27,595 nt of DNA, from positions 1 to 27,595 of the forward strand of contig JANBTH010000197.1 in the NCBI GenBank assembly GCA_027578815.1. The letters run 5' to 3'. Positions 8,899 through 17,021 of this stretch are shown piece by piece; position 1 is the stretch's first letter, and each line of letters opens with the position of its first letter. This stretch comes from Coemansia sp. RSA 1804 (lineage: Eukaryota; Kickxellomycota; Kickxellomycetes; Kickxellales; Kickxellaceae). A model generated the notes under the pieces. That model was not told the DNA's origin. It was given only the letters and a program-made list of their open reading frames with translations, and did not search any database. Made by a program: the position numbers and the translations under genes.

Positions 8899-10853
8899 TT
8901 TTATCGTCGTCTTCTTATTCACTCACCTACAAAAAAAAAAAAGTCAGGCTCCAGCTGGTTTTTTTTCTTGTATCCTTCTCAAATGTTCATAAATAAAAAA
9001 GGGAGACTATAGATGCTATGATAGATAAATAGGAGTGAAGTGTCAACTACGTTGTACACAATGAAAAGACAGCGATGAAAATGTTACAGGGATGTTGTGC
9101 GTGTGGGGAGAAAAGAGTGTGGATGTTTGATTGATGGTTGGAAAGAAAAAAAGTAACACAAGAAAAGGGATAGCTTAAAGTTGTGTAAATGAACCAGCAA
9201 CACACTCCTTTTATTTTTTGTTTCTCAAACTGTTGTTGCTTACAGGAAAGCAAGAGAGAAAGAGAGAATAGAGATGCCAAGGTCGTAAATAGAGACTAGA
9301 AATGCTGAATGTCAGCAAACTAAACAAAAGGGCGAAAAAAGAAAAGAAACAAGAAGGGATTTGTCTACTGTGGAGGAGAAAGAAAAGGAGGGTTAAAGTT
9401 TAAATACAATTGGACATCCTGAGAGGAGGAAGAAGAAAATTTGCCCTTCTTCATTTGGCCAACCTTGGGATTGGGGAAAAAGCCAACAACAACGTCACAT
9501 CTGGCATGTAAATCCTTTTCTTTCCTCTCACACTGGGATATGTGCGTGCTAAATGGAGTAAGAGCTTGTGGTATGCAAAGCTTGTGTTTGTGTTGTTTGT
9601 TTTGCTATTGTTTTTTTCTCTCTTCTAAGCTCATCATTCATTCCTCGGCTCCCTTTCCTTTTATTTTCCTTTCTTTAGCTGGCATCTTCATGCAACATCC
9701 AGCATTGAAAACAACAGCCGTATGCCCGTTGTTCCAGTTGAAGTGCCGGTCGTCGTCCTCCATCATGCGAACCAGTCAAACCGAATGCACTTGCAGCTCC
9801 TAAAGATCGCAACATGCATAAAACCGCCTTCTCTGTGAGAATTGACGGGGTTTTTTTGGCTGATTGGACCGTCTCTCTGCCTGTGGCATGTGCTCCCTGG
9901 TTTTTCTCTTTTTCATTGCTGGAGGTGTCTTCAGAGTAAAAACAAAAGAGATGGAATTTCCAGAGAAAAATAGCGCGCAATTTCTGTGACATTTATTTAG
10001 TGGAGGAGATGACACAAGAAAATGCGAGCTTTATGTTCCTGTTCAATTACGTCATTGAACTTTTACTATATATGCTGCTTGCGAGCATTAGATGTGAGAA
10101 GAGAAAAACGATAAGCTAATTCAGAGGCAGGAAGCAAATGATGACTTGTGCCCTTGTTCTATTTTTCCCAGGGCTCCCACTAAACACCCTTTCTTCCAAT
10201 TGTTTGGATAACCGTAGAGGAAAAGAAGAAATGTGTGGTGGGATATAGTGGCGGTGGCTGCAGAAGGTAAAAAAGCAACGTGATGATACTTTATTTCATT
10301 TGCGATAACCCAGAGCTTGCAATAACACTTTTCAATGATAAGCTATAGGTAATTATGCTTAGTCATTGAAAGCGAGATGCAATAATAGATGTTAAATGGA
10401 AACTATAGATTCAACTCTGAGGTTAAGTTTAATGAGCATGCGCTAAGGTGATATGTAACACATGCCAGAGCGTGAATATATAGAAAGCAACACAACAAGG
10501 AACTAGAACCTTAATAGCATACACGCTTGACTTTCCACAACCTGCCGGTTCCGCTATCACCATTCTGTTTTACACAAAGCAGTAGCCAAAGACAAAAACA
10601 CGGTAGCATTCGGCAAAAAGACAGAAAGAAAGAGAAACGGGGGAAAAGGGGGGGAAGGAGGAAAAGCATAGCCGGAAAATAAGGGAAAACTAGCCGCAGC
10701 TCTTTCTGGGTTTCTTTTTCTCCTTTTACATTTATTTTTCAACTCTTTATTATATTTCACTTCAACAATTTCAAATTTATCCAAACCTCGATTCCTGCAT
10801 TTCCAAGTTTCCAGCATCACTTCTTTTTTATTTCTACTGTATTATCCGCACAC
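8899..10853. other. Long divergent intergenic region without a convincing gene
   Basis: Nearly 2 kb separate the MscS-like gene (-) and the phosphodiesterase gene (+). The left part (about 9090-9440) is purine-rich on the plus strand, that is, CT-rich in the direction of the MscS gene. A more GC-rich block at about 9680-9815 stands out, and a 105-codon minus-strand ORF from an ATG at 9992 crosses it. I do not recognise the encoded sequence and do not call it a gene. Another purine-rich tract lies at 10620-10680. No tRNA-like fold was found. Confidence 0.45.
8927..9243 (-). other. Candidate 5'-UTR intron of the MscS-like gene
   Basis: On the minus strand a strong 3' splice site lies 29 bases before the ATG: a CTGAC branch-like site, a run of 12-13 T and GTAG ending at 8927. 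The first good donor upstream is CCT|GTAAGC at 9243, preceded by a CT-rich leader. Together they would define a 317-base intron in the 5' UTR. The acceptor is well supported by sequence; the donor is a guess among possible sites. Confidence 0.4.
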
Positions 10854-12635
10854 ATGGGATATCCGAGTGAGAAGGAAGCGCAGCCGCTGAGGAGAACCCA
10901 GCAACGGCGCCCAGGCGTGTTTGGCCGAGGTCGGTCGGCTGGGAGGCTGTTGCTTGCGGTTCCAGCGGCAGGCGTCATGCTCCTTTGCATGGGCGCCTAC
11001 ATGCGTCGCCACAGCTGCCGTATGGACCACCATGGGGCTGACGCAGATGACAGAGCGCCTCACGAAAGCGATGGAGCGGAGCACCTGGTATCGAACGGAA
11101 CACACTGGTTCCGGCCAACGCTGGTGGTTGTGTCGCTGGACGGGTTCCGTGCAGACTATCTGGACCGCGGAATCACGCCAGAGCTGCTGAAGCTGGGCAA
11201 GCGCGGACTTCGGGCGGACTACATGCTGCCATCGTTTCCGTCGTCGACGTTTCCCAACCACTACACGATAGTCACCGGGTTGTATCCAGGCTCACACGGG
11301 ATCGTAAGCAACGAGTTCTACGATACGCGTCTGAATGACACGTTTATGTACAAGGACCCCAAGTGCAACGCTGACGCACGGTGGTGGGACAAGGCCGAGC
11401 CTATCTGGGTGACAGCCGAGAAGCAGGGCGTCAAGGCTGGCATCAACATGTGGCCTGGGTCAACGTCGGTTATCCAAGGCCAGAGGCCAACTTATTTGGA
11501 GCCCTACGCTAACAACGTACCTCCCTCTGCAAAGGTTGACAAGGTACTTGGATGGTTGGACTTGCCTCTGGACAAGAGACCATCGCTTCTGGCCACATAC
11601 ATGCCAGAGGTGGATGGAGCGGCGCACAAGATGGGTCCGAACGACCCATCGGTCTACAATGCCACGCGTCTTGTCGATTTAGCGATTGGCAGACTGGTGG
11701 CTGGGATTGAGCGTCGCAATCTCACCGGCATCGTCAATCTAATGGTTGTCAGCGACCACGGAATGGCCGAGAGCCACTCTGGCGACAACGCCATCTACAT
11801 CGACGACATTATTGATGTATCCAAGCTGCGCGGAACCTACTGCTGGCCGCTGGGTGGCCTGCAAGTCAGGGACGAGGCAGATGTGCCGCAGATCTACGCC
11901 AAACTCAAGACTGCCAGCGTTGGCCAGCCGTGGACCGTGTATATGCGCGATGAGATTCCCGCCAGGTTCCATTATACCTTTGCTTCGCGGATTGCCCCGA
12001 TTTTTATTGTTCCCGAACCTCCCTTCTACGTCACCACGCGTGCGAACGATGCCTTCTACTCGAGCCAACTCGGAACATTTGTTGGGCCGAAGACTGGCGC
12101 CCCGATGGGTGCCCACGGCTACGACAACCTGCATCCGCTGATGCGTGCCACCTTTGTTGCTGCTGGTCCGGCATTCAGATCACGCGAATCCGCGCCATCT
12201 GTTGCTCCCGTCGGCGATGGATCCGACACAGTCCACATTATGGGCAGCAATAACGCGGTGGTATCTCTGGCTCCACCAGCGCAGAACCAGGTTGTTGGTG
12301 ATCCCGAGGCTGGTGCCGTTGGGTCGCGTGTGTCCGACATGGGCGCAATGCAGGACTATTTGGAACTTGTGCGCAGTGCTCTTGTTTCAAACGCCCACGC
12401 AGACAAGAAACACAACGAGAAGAATAAGAAGACGCCGGATGTTGCTTCTATTTACCATGGTGTAAACGACCACTTGTGGGGCGACAGTATGCTCTCTGAC
12501 GCCCAGTTGCGCAATATCCGCCACCCGCCCTTTGAGAACGTTGAGCTCTACGGGTTGATGGCAAGGATCCTTCATCTGGCGCCCGCTCCAAACAACGGAA
12601 CCGCTGCGTTCTTGTCCTGGTGGCTTCGTCAGTAA
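10854..12635 (+). CDS. Ectonucleotide pyrophosphatase/phosphodiesterase-like type II membrane protein
   Basis: This enzyme is predicted to hydrolyse nucleotide phosphodiester or pyrophosphate bonds in a lumenal or extracellular compartment. The 593-residue protein has a basic N-terminus, one membrane anchor at about 31-49, and an alkaline-phosphatase-superfamily catalytic domain. Two-metal-site residues are visible: Asp96 (VVSLDGFRADY), the nucleophile Thr132 (FPSSTFPNHYTIVTGLYPG), Asp254 and His258 (PEVDGAAHKMGP), Asp301-His302 (SDHGM), and a late His at about 420 (GAHGYDN). Potential N-glycosylation sites occur (NGT, NDT, NAT, NLT). It is related to yeast Npp1/Npp2 and animal ENPPs, but lacks the C-terminal nuclease-like domain of animal ENPP1-3. 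The C-terminal third (about 450-540) is variable and probably loop-rich. The ATG at 10854 directly precedes the basic leader and anchor, as expected for type II topology. Confidence 0.92.
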   Translation: MGYPSEKEAQPLRRTQQRRPGVFGRGRSAGRLLLAVPAAGVMLLCMGAYMRRHSCRMDHHGADADDRAPHESDGAEHLVSNGTHWFRPTLVVVSLDGFRADYLDRGITPELLKLGKRGLRADYMLPSFPSSTFPNHYTIVTGLYPGSHGIVSNEFYDTRLNDTFMYKDPKCNADARWWDKAEPIWVTAEKQGVKAGINMWPGSTSVIQGQRPTYLEPYANNVPPSAKVDKVLGWLDLPLDKRPSLLATYMPEVDGAAHKMGPNDPSVYNATRLVDLAIGRLVAGIERRNLTGIVNLMVVSDHGMAESHSGDNAIYIDDIIDVSKLRGTYCWPLGGLQVRDEADVPQIYAKLKTASVGQPWTVYMRDEIPARFHYTFASRIAPIFIVPEPPFYVTTRANDAFYSSQLGTFVGPKTGAPMGAHGYDNLHPLMRATFVAAGPAFRSRESAPSVAPVGDGSDTVHIMGSNNAVVSLAPPAQNQVVGDPEAGAVGSRVSDMGAMQDYLELVRSALVSNAHADKKHNEKNKKTPDVASIYHGVNDHLWGDSMLSDAQLRNIRHPPFENVELYGLMARILHLAPAPNNGTAAFLSWWLRQ

Positions 12636-13175
12636 ACTCGTTGCCATTTTGGCGTTAGACTATTACTTTTTTGGTGCGTCGGATAGCTTCTTTTTTTGTC
12701 AAAGAATGCTTGGGATTATTTCTTTCATTGCACAACAAATGGCAACGATACCGTTTTGAGAAGTGTCTTGCTGGGATTTCATTTGATGCGCTCTCTTTTT
12801 GAAAAGACTAACTCTTCTCAATCTCTTCTTTCATAAAGTCTGCACGTTGTCTTTACAACAGCAAATTGACGGAAACAGTCATTCATCCAAGTCACATATT
12901 GGATATGGATATTGGAACAGATAATATTACTGTTCTATGTGTCAAAACATTAAATAGGTCATACATACCAGCAAGAAAATTTACTATTACATAGCAGCCT
13001 GGGCTTTATGGCCATGGCTATCTACAAATGTAAGCAAAATGCTTTCTTCTACACGACATCTTCTTAAACCAGATATCTCTTTTGACTTCAGAAAATTATA
13101 TTCTATTATATTGCACTACTAATCGTCTTGCATTTTTCATATTTCAATACCAAGATTCCTTTATTGTTCTTTAAC
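12636..13175 (+). promoter_or_regulatory. Upstream region of acyltransferase gene 1 (duplicated unit, copy 1)
   Basis: This spacer carries the promoter of the first acyltransferase gene. From about 12854 to the start codon it is similar to the region before the second gene. Conserved blocks include TACAACAGCAAATTGA at 12854 and TCACATATTGGATATGGATA at 12892, then CAGCCT near 12995 and TTATATTC...TTGCACTAC near 13097-13119. No other gene is seen. Confidence 0.6.
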
Positions 13176-14690
13176 ATGGATTCATTCATTAGCTCTGTGA
13201 GCTCTCAGATTATATACCTTGAAGGCTATGAGGTTCGTAGGTCAAACTTTTACGTTGCAAATGGATACTGGTACAAGAACGACAGTCCCGACTCTTTAGA
13301 TGAGTTTATGCCGCCTAAACTGTTAGAGGATGCTTTCTACAGAGCACTACAGGATTTTCCTATCCTTGCTGGTCATTTAAAGACCGACAATTACAGTCGT
13401 ATGTATGTTGATGTGAACAAGGACAACCTGAATATGCCTGTTTATACAGATACTACTTGTGAACTGGACTATTCGGATATGGCGAAAGTTGGGTTTAATC
13501 CCTTAAAGCTTCCTATTGACTTGTATGGAATCTACGGTGTTCCAGTTCCATCTAAACTGTCTGGTGGAAAGATAAAGCCAGCGAATATTCGCATTCTTCG
13601 TTTTAAGAACAATAGCGGCGTACTTGTGTACTCCAGCATTGTTCATTGTGTTACTGATGGATACGGGTATGTTTGCTTTATGAACCGCTGGGCTGAAGTA
13701 GCCAGATGGATGCAACAGCAGCAATCTAGCAATGCTAGCAACAAGATACAGTTGCCAGAACATGAGTACACTCATGATCGAGCAATCCTACTAGGCTTGC
13801 ACTCCAACAAAACCACTGCGTTGAGTGCGTCAACAGTCAAGTCTCTTCTAAATAGCAGCAACGCTGTTTCAAGATGGATTACAAGGTTATCACCGGAGAA
13901 GCGTGGGTGGCTAATTAAAAAGTGGGTCGGAGAGAAGGACTACACATGCTACTTTTTCCACATTCCTTCGAAACAAATTGAGGATCTTCGGAGCTCTGTA
14001 CAAGAGCATGCTCAGTCAGATATAAAGTACTCCATTAACGATATTATTACCACATATCTAGGAATTGTCGTTGCTCAGGCAAAGCAAAAGGCAAAAGCTG
14101 ACAAGAAAATCAAATTGTATGCTGCGACTGTTAGCAAGCTGTTTGGTCGCAGCAATGCCAAGACTCCAACTGAATTTAACGTGTTTATAAACGTAAATGT
14201 GCGCTCACATGTAGACCACCCAAATATTAAAAACTACATGGGAAATATGAATATTGCAAAGGGTGCCAGTTTCCCATACAATCTGATTCAAAAAGGACCC
14301 ACGGTTGAGAATATAGCAATGCTGGCACAGAAGATTCGTCAGATTGCTTCAGAGCCACATGTTGAATTCTATGCTCAAAGAGGATTTCTGTTGGATAATA
14401 GACCAGACAATCTTGCGTACAATACATTCTTTGGTCAAACAGGTGGGGAAATGCTGGGAACGAGCAGTCATACTAGGTTTGCGCACTATGGGGTTGACTT
14501 TGGATCTGGTGCACCAACACTAGTACGTCATGTACCACTTGCGTCTGGCACATATGCGTTCATCATGCCTACTAATCCAAAACTGAGTGGCTATGATGTT
14601 CAACTCAAGCTCGCGCCGGAAGAAGCGGAGAATGTTATCAAGAATATCAGCTGGATGAAACTTGTGGATAGCTATGAGCGGTATTCATAG
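13176..14690 (+). CDS. BAHD-like (transferase-family) acyltransferase, tandem copy 1
   Basis: This is predicted to be a CoA-dependent O- or N-acyltransferase of the CoA-dependent (BAHD/trichothecene 3-O-acetyltransferase) fold; the substrate is unknown. The protein is 504 residues from the ATG at 13176; the in-frame upstream reading would start at TTG. The catalytic HxxxDG motif is HCVTDG, with His157 and Asp161. The structural DFGWG motif appears as DFGSG at about residue 440. Other conserved parts are the N-terminal LEDAFYRALQDFPILAGHLK strand-helix, which resembles the family's LkxsLsxtLxxfpplaGRl block, and NVRSHVDHPN near the middle. It is followed in the same direction by a close paralogue. 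Codon use is visibly more AT-rich than in genes on both sides. It has no signal peptide or membrane segment, so it is probably cytosolic. Confidence 0.82.
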   Translation: MDSFISSVSSQIIYLEGYEVRRSNFYVANGYWYKNDSPDSLDEFMPPKLLEDAFYRALQDFPILAGHLKTDNYSRMYVDVNKDNLNMPVYTDTTCELDYSDMAKVGFNPLKLPIDLYGIYGVPVPSKLSGGKIKPANIRILRFKNNSGVLVYSSIVHCVTDGYGYVCFMNRWAEVARWMQQQQSSNASNKIQLPEHEYTHDRAILLGLHSNKTTALSASTVKSLLNSSNAVSRWITRLSPEKRGWLIKKWVGEKDYTCYFFHIPSKQIEDLRSSVQEHAQSDIKYSINDIITTYLGIVVAQAKQKAKADKKIKLYAATVSKLFGRSNAKTPTEFNVFINVNVRSHVDHPNIKNYMGNMNIAKGASFPYNLIQKGPTVENIAMLAQKIRQIASEPHVEFYAQRGFLLDNRPDNLAYNTFFGQTGGEMLGTSSHTRFAHYGVDFGSGAPTLVRHVPLASGTYAFIMPTNPKLSGYDVQLKLAPEEAENVIKNISWMKLVDSYERYS

Positions 14691-15282
14691 CGGAGTGAAA
14701 AAACAAATTTTTCTTTGTTCCATTTTTATTTTGCCTTTCTAATACATCAGATTTCAACATATATTAGTGGGAGTCTAGTATACTCCACTTTGGCTCTGGG
14801 TGGATTTGAATTAGTTTTTATTTGGAGAGCTTTAGCTTGCTCAAAATGATGAAAGATTTCCATATATTGACAAAGAGTATCACGGAATATTGGAACTGGT
14901 TTCTTCTTTTCATAAAAAATACAAACTTTTCAATCTATCAATGAACATAGCTGACTTGTCTCTACAACAGCAAATTGATGGAAACTGAAATTTAACCATA
15001 TCACATATTAGATATGGATATTAAAGCAGATGGCTTTATGTTCAATGCAGCAAACAGAAGTCATACACCTTGGCAAATAAATCCAATATGGCCTAGCAAT
15101 TTAAGCTTCATTTTTATGACAGCCTGCATATATAAACAAGAAGTTTTCTTTTACACGATGCATCCTTTTCGAAATTGGAAAGCACCCTCTTGTCTTAAAG
15201 AATTATATTCAATCGTGTTGCACTACCAATTGTCTTTTATTTTCCATAATTTAATGCCAATTTTCTATTATTGTGCTTAAAC
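14691..15282 (+). promoter_or_regulatory. Spacer and duplicated promoter of acyltransferase gene 2
   Basis: The left part is the 3' region of the first gene. It includes an imperfect hairpin at about 14766-14791 (AGTGGGAGT pairing with ACTCCACT around CTAGTAT). From 14963 onward the sequence repeats the upstream region of copy 1: TACAACAGCAAATTGA at 14963 and TCACATATTAGATATGGATA at 15001. Both sit 2109 bases after their partners, while the start codons are 2107 apart. The promoter was therefore duplicated with the gene and has stayed almost collinear. Confidence 0.65.
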
Positions 15283-16794
15283 ATGGAGACATTCACCAAC
15301 TCTGTCAGTTCTCAAATTATATACCTTGATGGGTATCAAGCTCGAAGGTCGCATTGCCATATTGCAATAGGATTCTGGTACAAAAATGACAATCTCCACT
15401 CCTCGGATGAATTTATGCCGCCCAAACTGTTGGAGGATGCTTTCTACAGGACACTCCAGGATTTTCCTGTACTTGCTGGCCATTTAAAAACAGATAAGCA
15501 TGGTCGTATGTACATTGACATAAACAAGGACAACCTGAACATGCCCGTGTACACAGATACTGTTTGCAATATGGAATATTCAGATGTTCAAAAAGCTGGG
15601 TTTGACATCAAGAAAATTCCTATTGATTTAGAGGGAACCTATGTTGTTCCAGTTCCATCCAAGTTATCTGGCAGAAAGATAAAACCAATTAACGTTCGCA
15701 TTCTCCGTTTCAAGAACAATAGTGGCATACTTGTGTACTCTAGTATTGCACACTTTATTACCGATGGATGCGGATATTCGCGTTTTATGAACCGCTGGGC
15801 TGAAGTAGCCAGATGGATGCTAAAGCAATCTATTGAGAATGAGAACAATGCACCATTACCAATACACGAGTACAATTACGACCAGGCTATTCCAAACGGT
15901 TTGCGCTCCAACAAAACCACTGCTTTGGGTACAGCAGCAGCAAACTCTATTTTAAATGGCAGCAATGCCATTAGCCGATGGATTGCAAAGCTATCGCCAG
16001 AGAAGCGTGGGTGGCTAATCAAAAAATGGATAGAGAAGAATGATGGTACTTTCTGTCTCTTCCACATTCCTCCAAAAAGAATGGAAGATCTTCGGGGCTC
16101 TGTACAAAAACATGCACCACCAGGCATAAAGTACTCCATCAATGATGTCCTTGTCACATATTTGGCTATAGTTGTTGCGCAGGCAAAGCAGAAGGCAAAA
16201 GCCGACAAGGAAACCAAATCATATGGTTCGGCTGTTAGCAAGCTGTTTGGCCGCAGCAATGCCAAGGCTTCAACTGAATTTGATGTGCTGATAAACATAA
16301 ATACACGCTCACATATCAACCACCCAAATGCTAAAAATTATATGGGGAATATGAATATTGAAAAAAGCATCGGTTTTCCTTATGAGCTAATTCAAAAAGG
16401 AAATGCCATTGAGAATATAGCCATGCTGGCGCATAAGGTTCGTCAGGTTGTTTTGGAACCGCATGTTGAATTCTATGCACAATTAGGATTCCTGTTGGAT
16501 GTCAGACCAGAAAACCTTGCACATGAATCATTCTTTGGCCAAAAAGGGAATGATAGTCTTGTAACAAGTAACCAATCTAGGTTTGCGTACTATGAGGTTA
16601 ACTTTGGGTCTGGTGCACCAGCACTGGTACGCCATGTACGGGTTTCATGTAACAGCCTTGCATACATTATGTCCACCAATCCAAATCTAGGTGGATATGA
16701 GGTTGAGCTTAGGCTCGCATCAGATGAGATGTATTACGTTATCCAGAACACTAGCTGGATGAAGCTGGTAGACAGCTACGATTGCTACTCGTAG
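15283..16794 (+). CDS. BAHD-like (transferase-family) acyltransferase, tandem copy 2
   Basis: This is a paralogue of the preceding gene, 503 residues from the ATG at 15283 and collinear along its full length. It is clearly diverged at the protein level (for example METFTNSVSSQIIYLDGYQ against MDSFISSVSSQIIYLEGYE). The catalytic motif is kept as HFITDG. The DFGWG-equivalent is NFGSG, so Asp of the motif is replaced by Asn as well as Trp by Ser. The family's Asp there is structural rather than catalytic, so activity may be retained. Divergence is greatest in the region between the two motifs and near the C-terminus, as expected if substrate choice has shifted. Codon use is AT-rich like its neighbour. 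It is convergent with the VHS/GAT gene. Confidence 0.82.
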   Translation: METFTNSVSSQIIYLDGYQARRSHCHIAIGFWYKNDNLHSSDEFMPPKLLEDAFYRTLQDFPVLAGHLKTDKHGRMYIDINKDNLNMPVYTDTVCNMEYSDVQKAGFDIKKIPIDLEGTYVVPVPSKLSGRKIKPINVRILRFKNNSGILVYSSIAHFITDGCGYSRFMNRWAEVARWMLKQSIENENNAPLPIHEYNYDQAIPNGLRSNKTTALGTAAANSILNGSNAISRWIAKLSPEKRGWLIKKWIEKNDGTFCLFHIPPKRMEDLRGSVQKHAPPGIKYSINDVLVTYLAIVVAQAKQKAKADKETKSYGSAVSKLFGRSNAKASTEFDVLININTRSHINHPNAKNYMGNMNIEKSIGFPYELIQKGNAIENIAMLAHKVRQVVLEPHVEFYAQLGFLLDVRPENLAHESFFGQKGNDSLVTSNQSRFAYYEVNFGSGAPALVRHVRVSCNSLAYIMSTNPNLGGYEVELRLASDEMYYVIQNTSWMKLVDSYDCYS

Positions 16795-17021
16795 CTGAAT
16801 GTGCAAGTACGTCTAATCTTTTGTCTAGTTTTCATTTCTCGTCGTGTCTTTTTCAACGCACTCAATTAAGCAATAACTACACTTCCTTTATACCAGCCGC
16901 GTATGCGAAATGTTTGGGTTCTAGTTCACTGGTCCTATTTTCGTGTTTTATCTAATTGCTGTATGGTACTATACAAATGCAATGTTTATTTTTTTTCGTT
17001 TTTTGTATTTTGTTTGCTTGC
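16795..17021. other. Convergent 3' spacer
   Basis: This 227-base AT-rich spacer lies between the stop of acyltransferase 2 (+) and the stop of the VHS/GAT gene (-). T-rich runs near 16987-17010 are the only notable feature. Confidence 0.5.

Noticed and set aside
6793..9012. 739-codon plus-strand ORF opposite the MscS-like gene
   Set aside because: It is a codon-bias shadow of a GC-rich gene. The sense strand shows clear membrane, EF-hand and MscS motifs, while the antisense shows none.
9441..9803. 120-codon plus-strand ORF in the long spacer
   Set aside because: It starts at TTG, is low-complexity (Phe/Ser/Leu/Cys from T-rich DNA), and has no recognisable motif.
12854..16794. Secondary-metabolite gene cluster around the two acyltransferases
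   Set aside because: Neighbours are a phosphodiesterase and a vesicle-traffic adaptor; no polyketide, peptide or terpene synthase and no tailoring oxidases are present.
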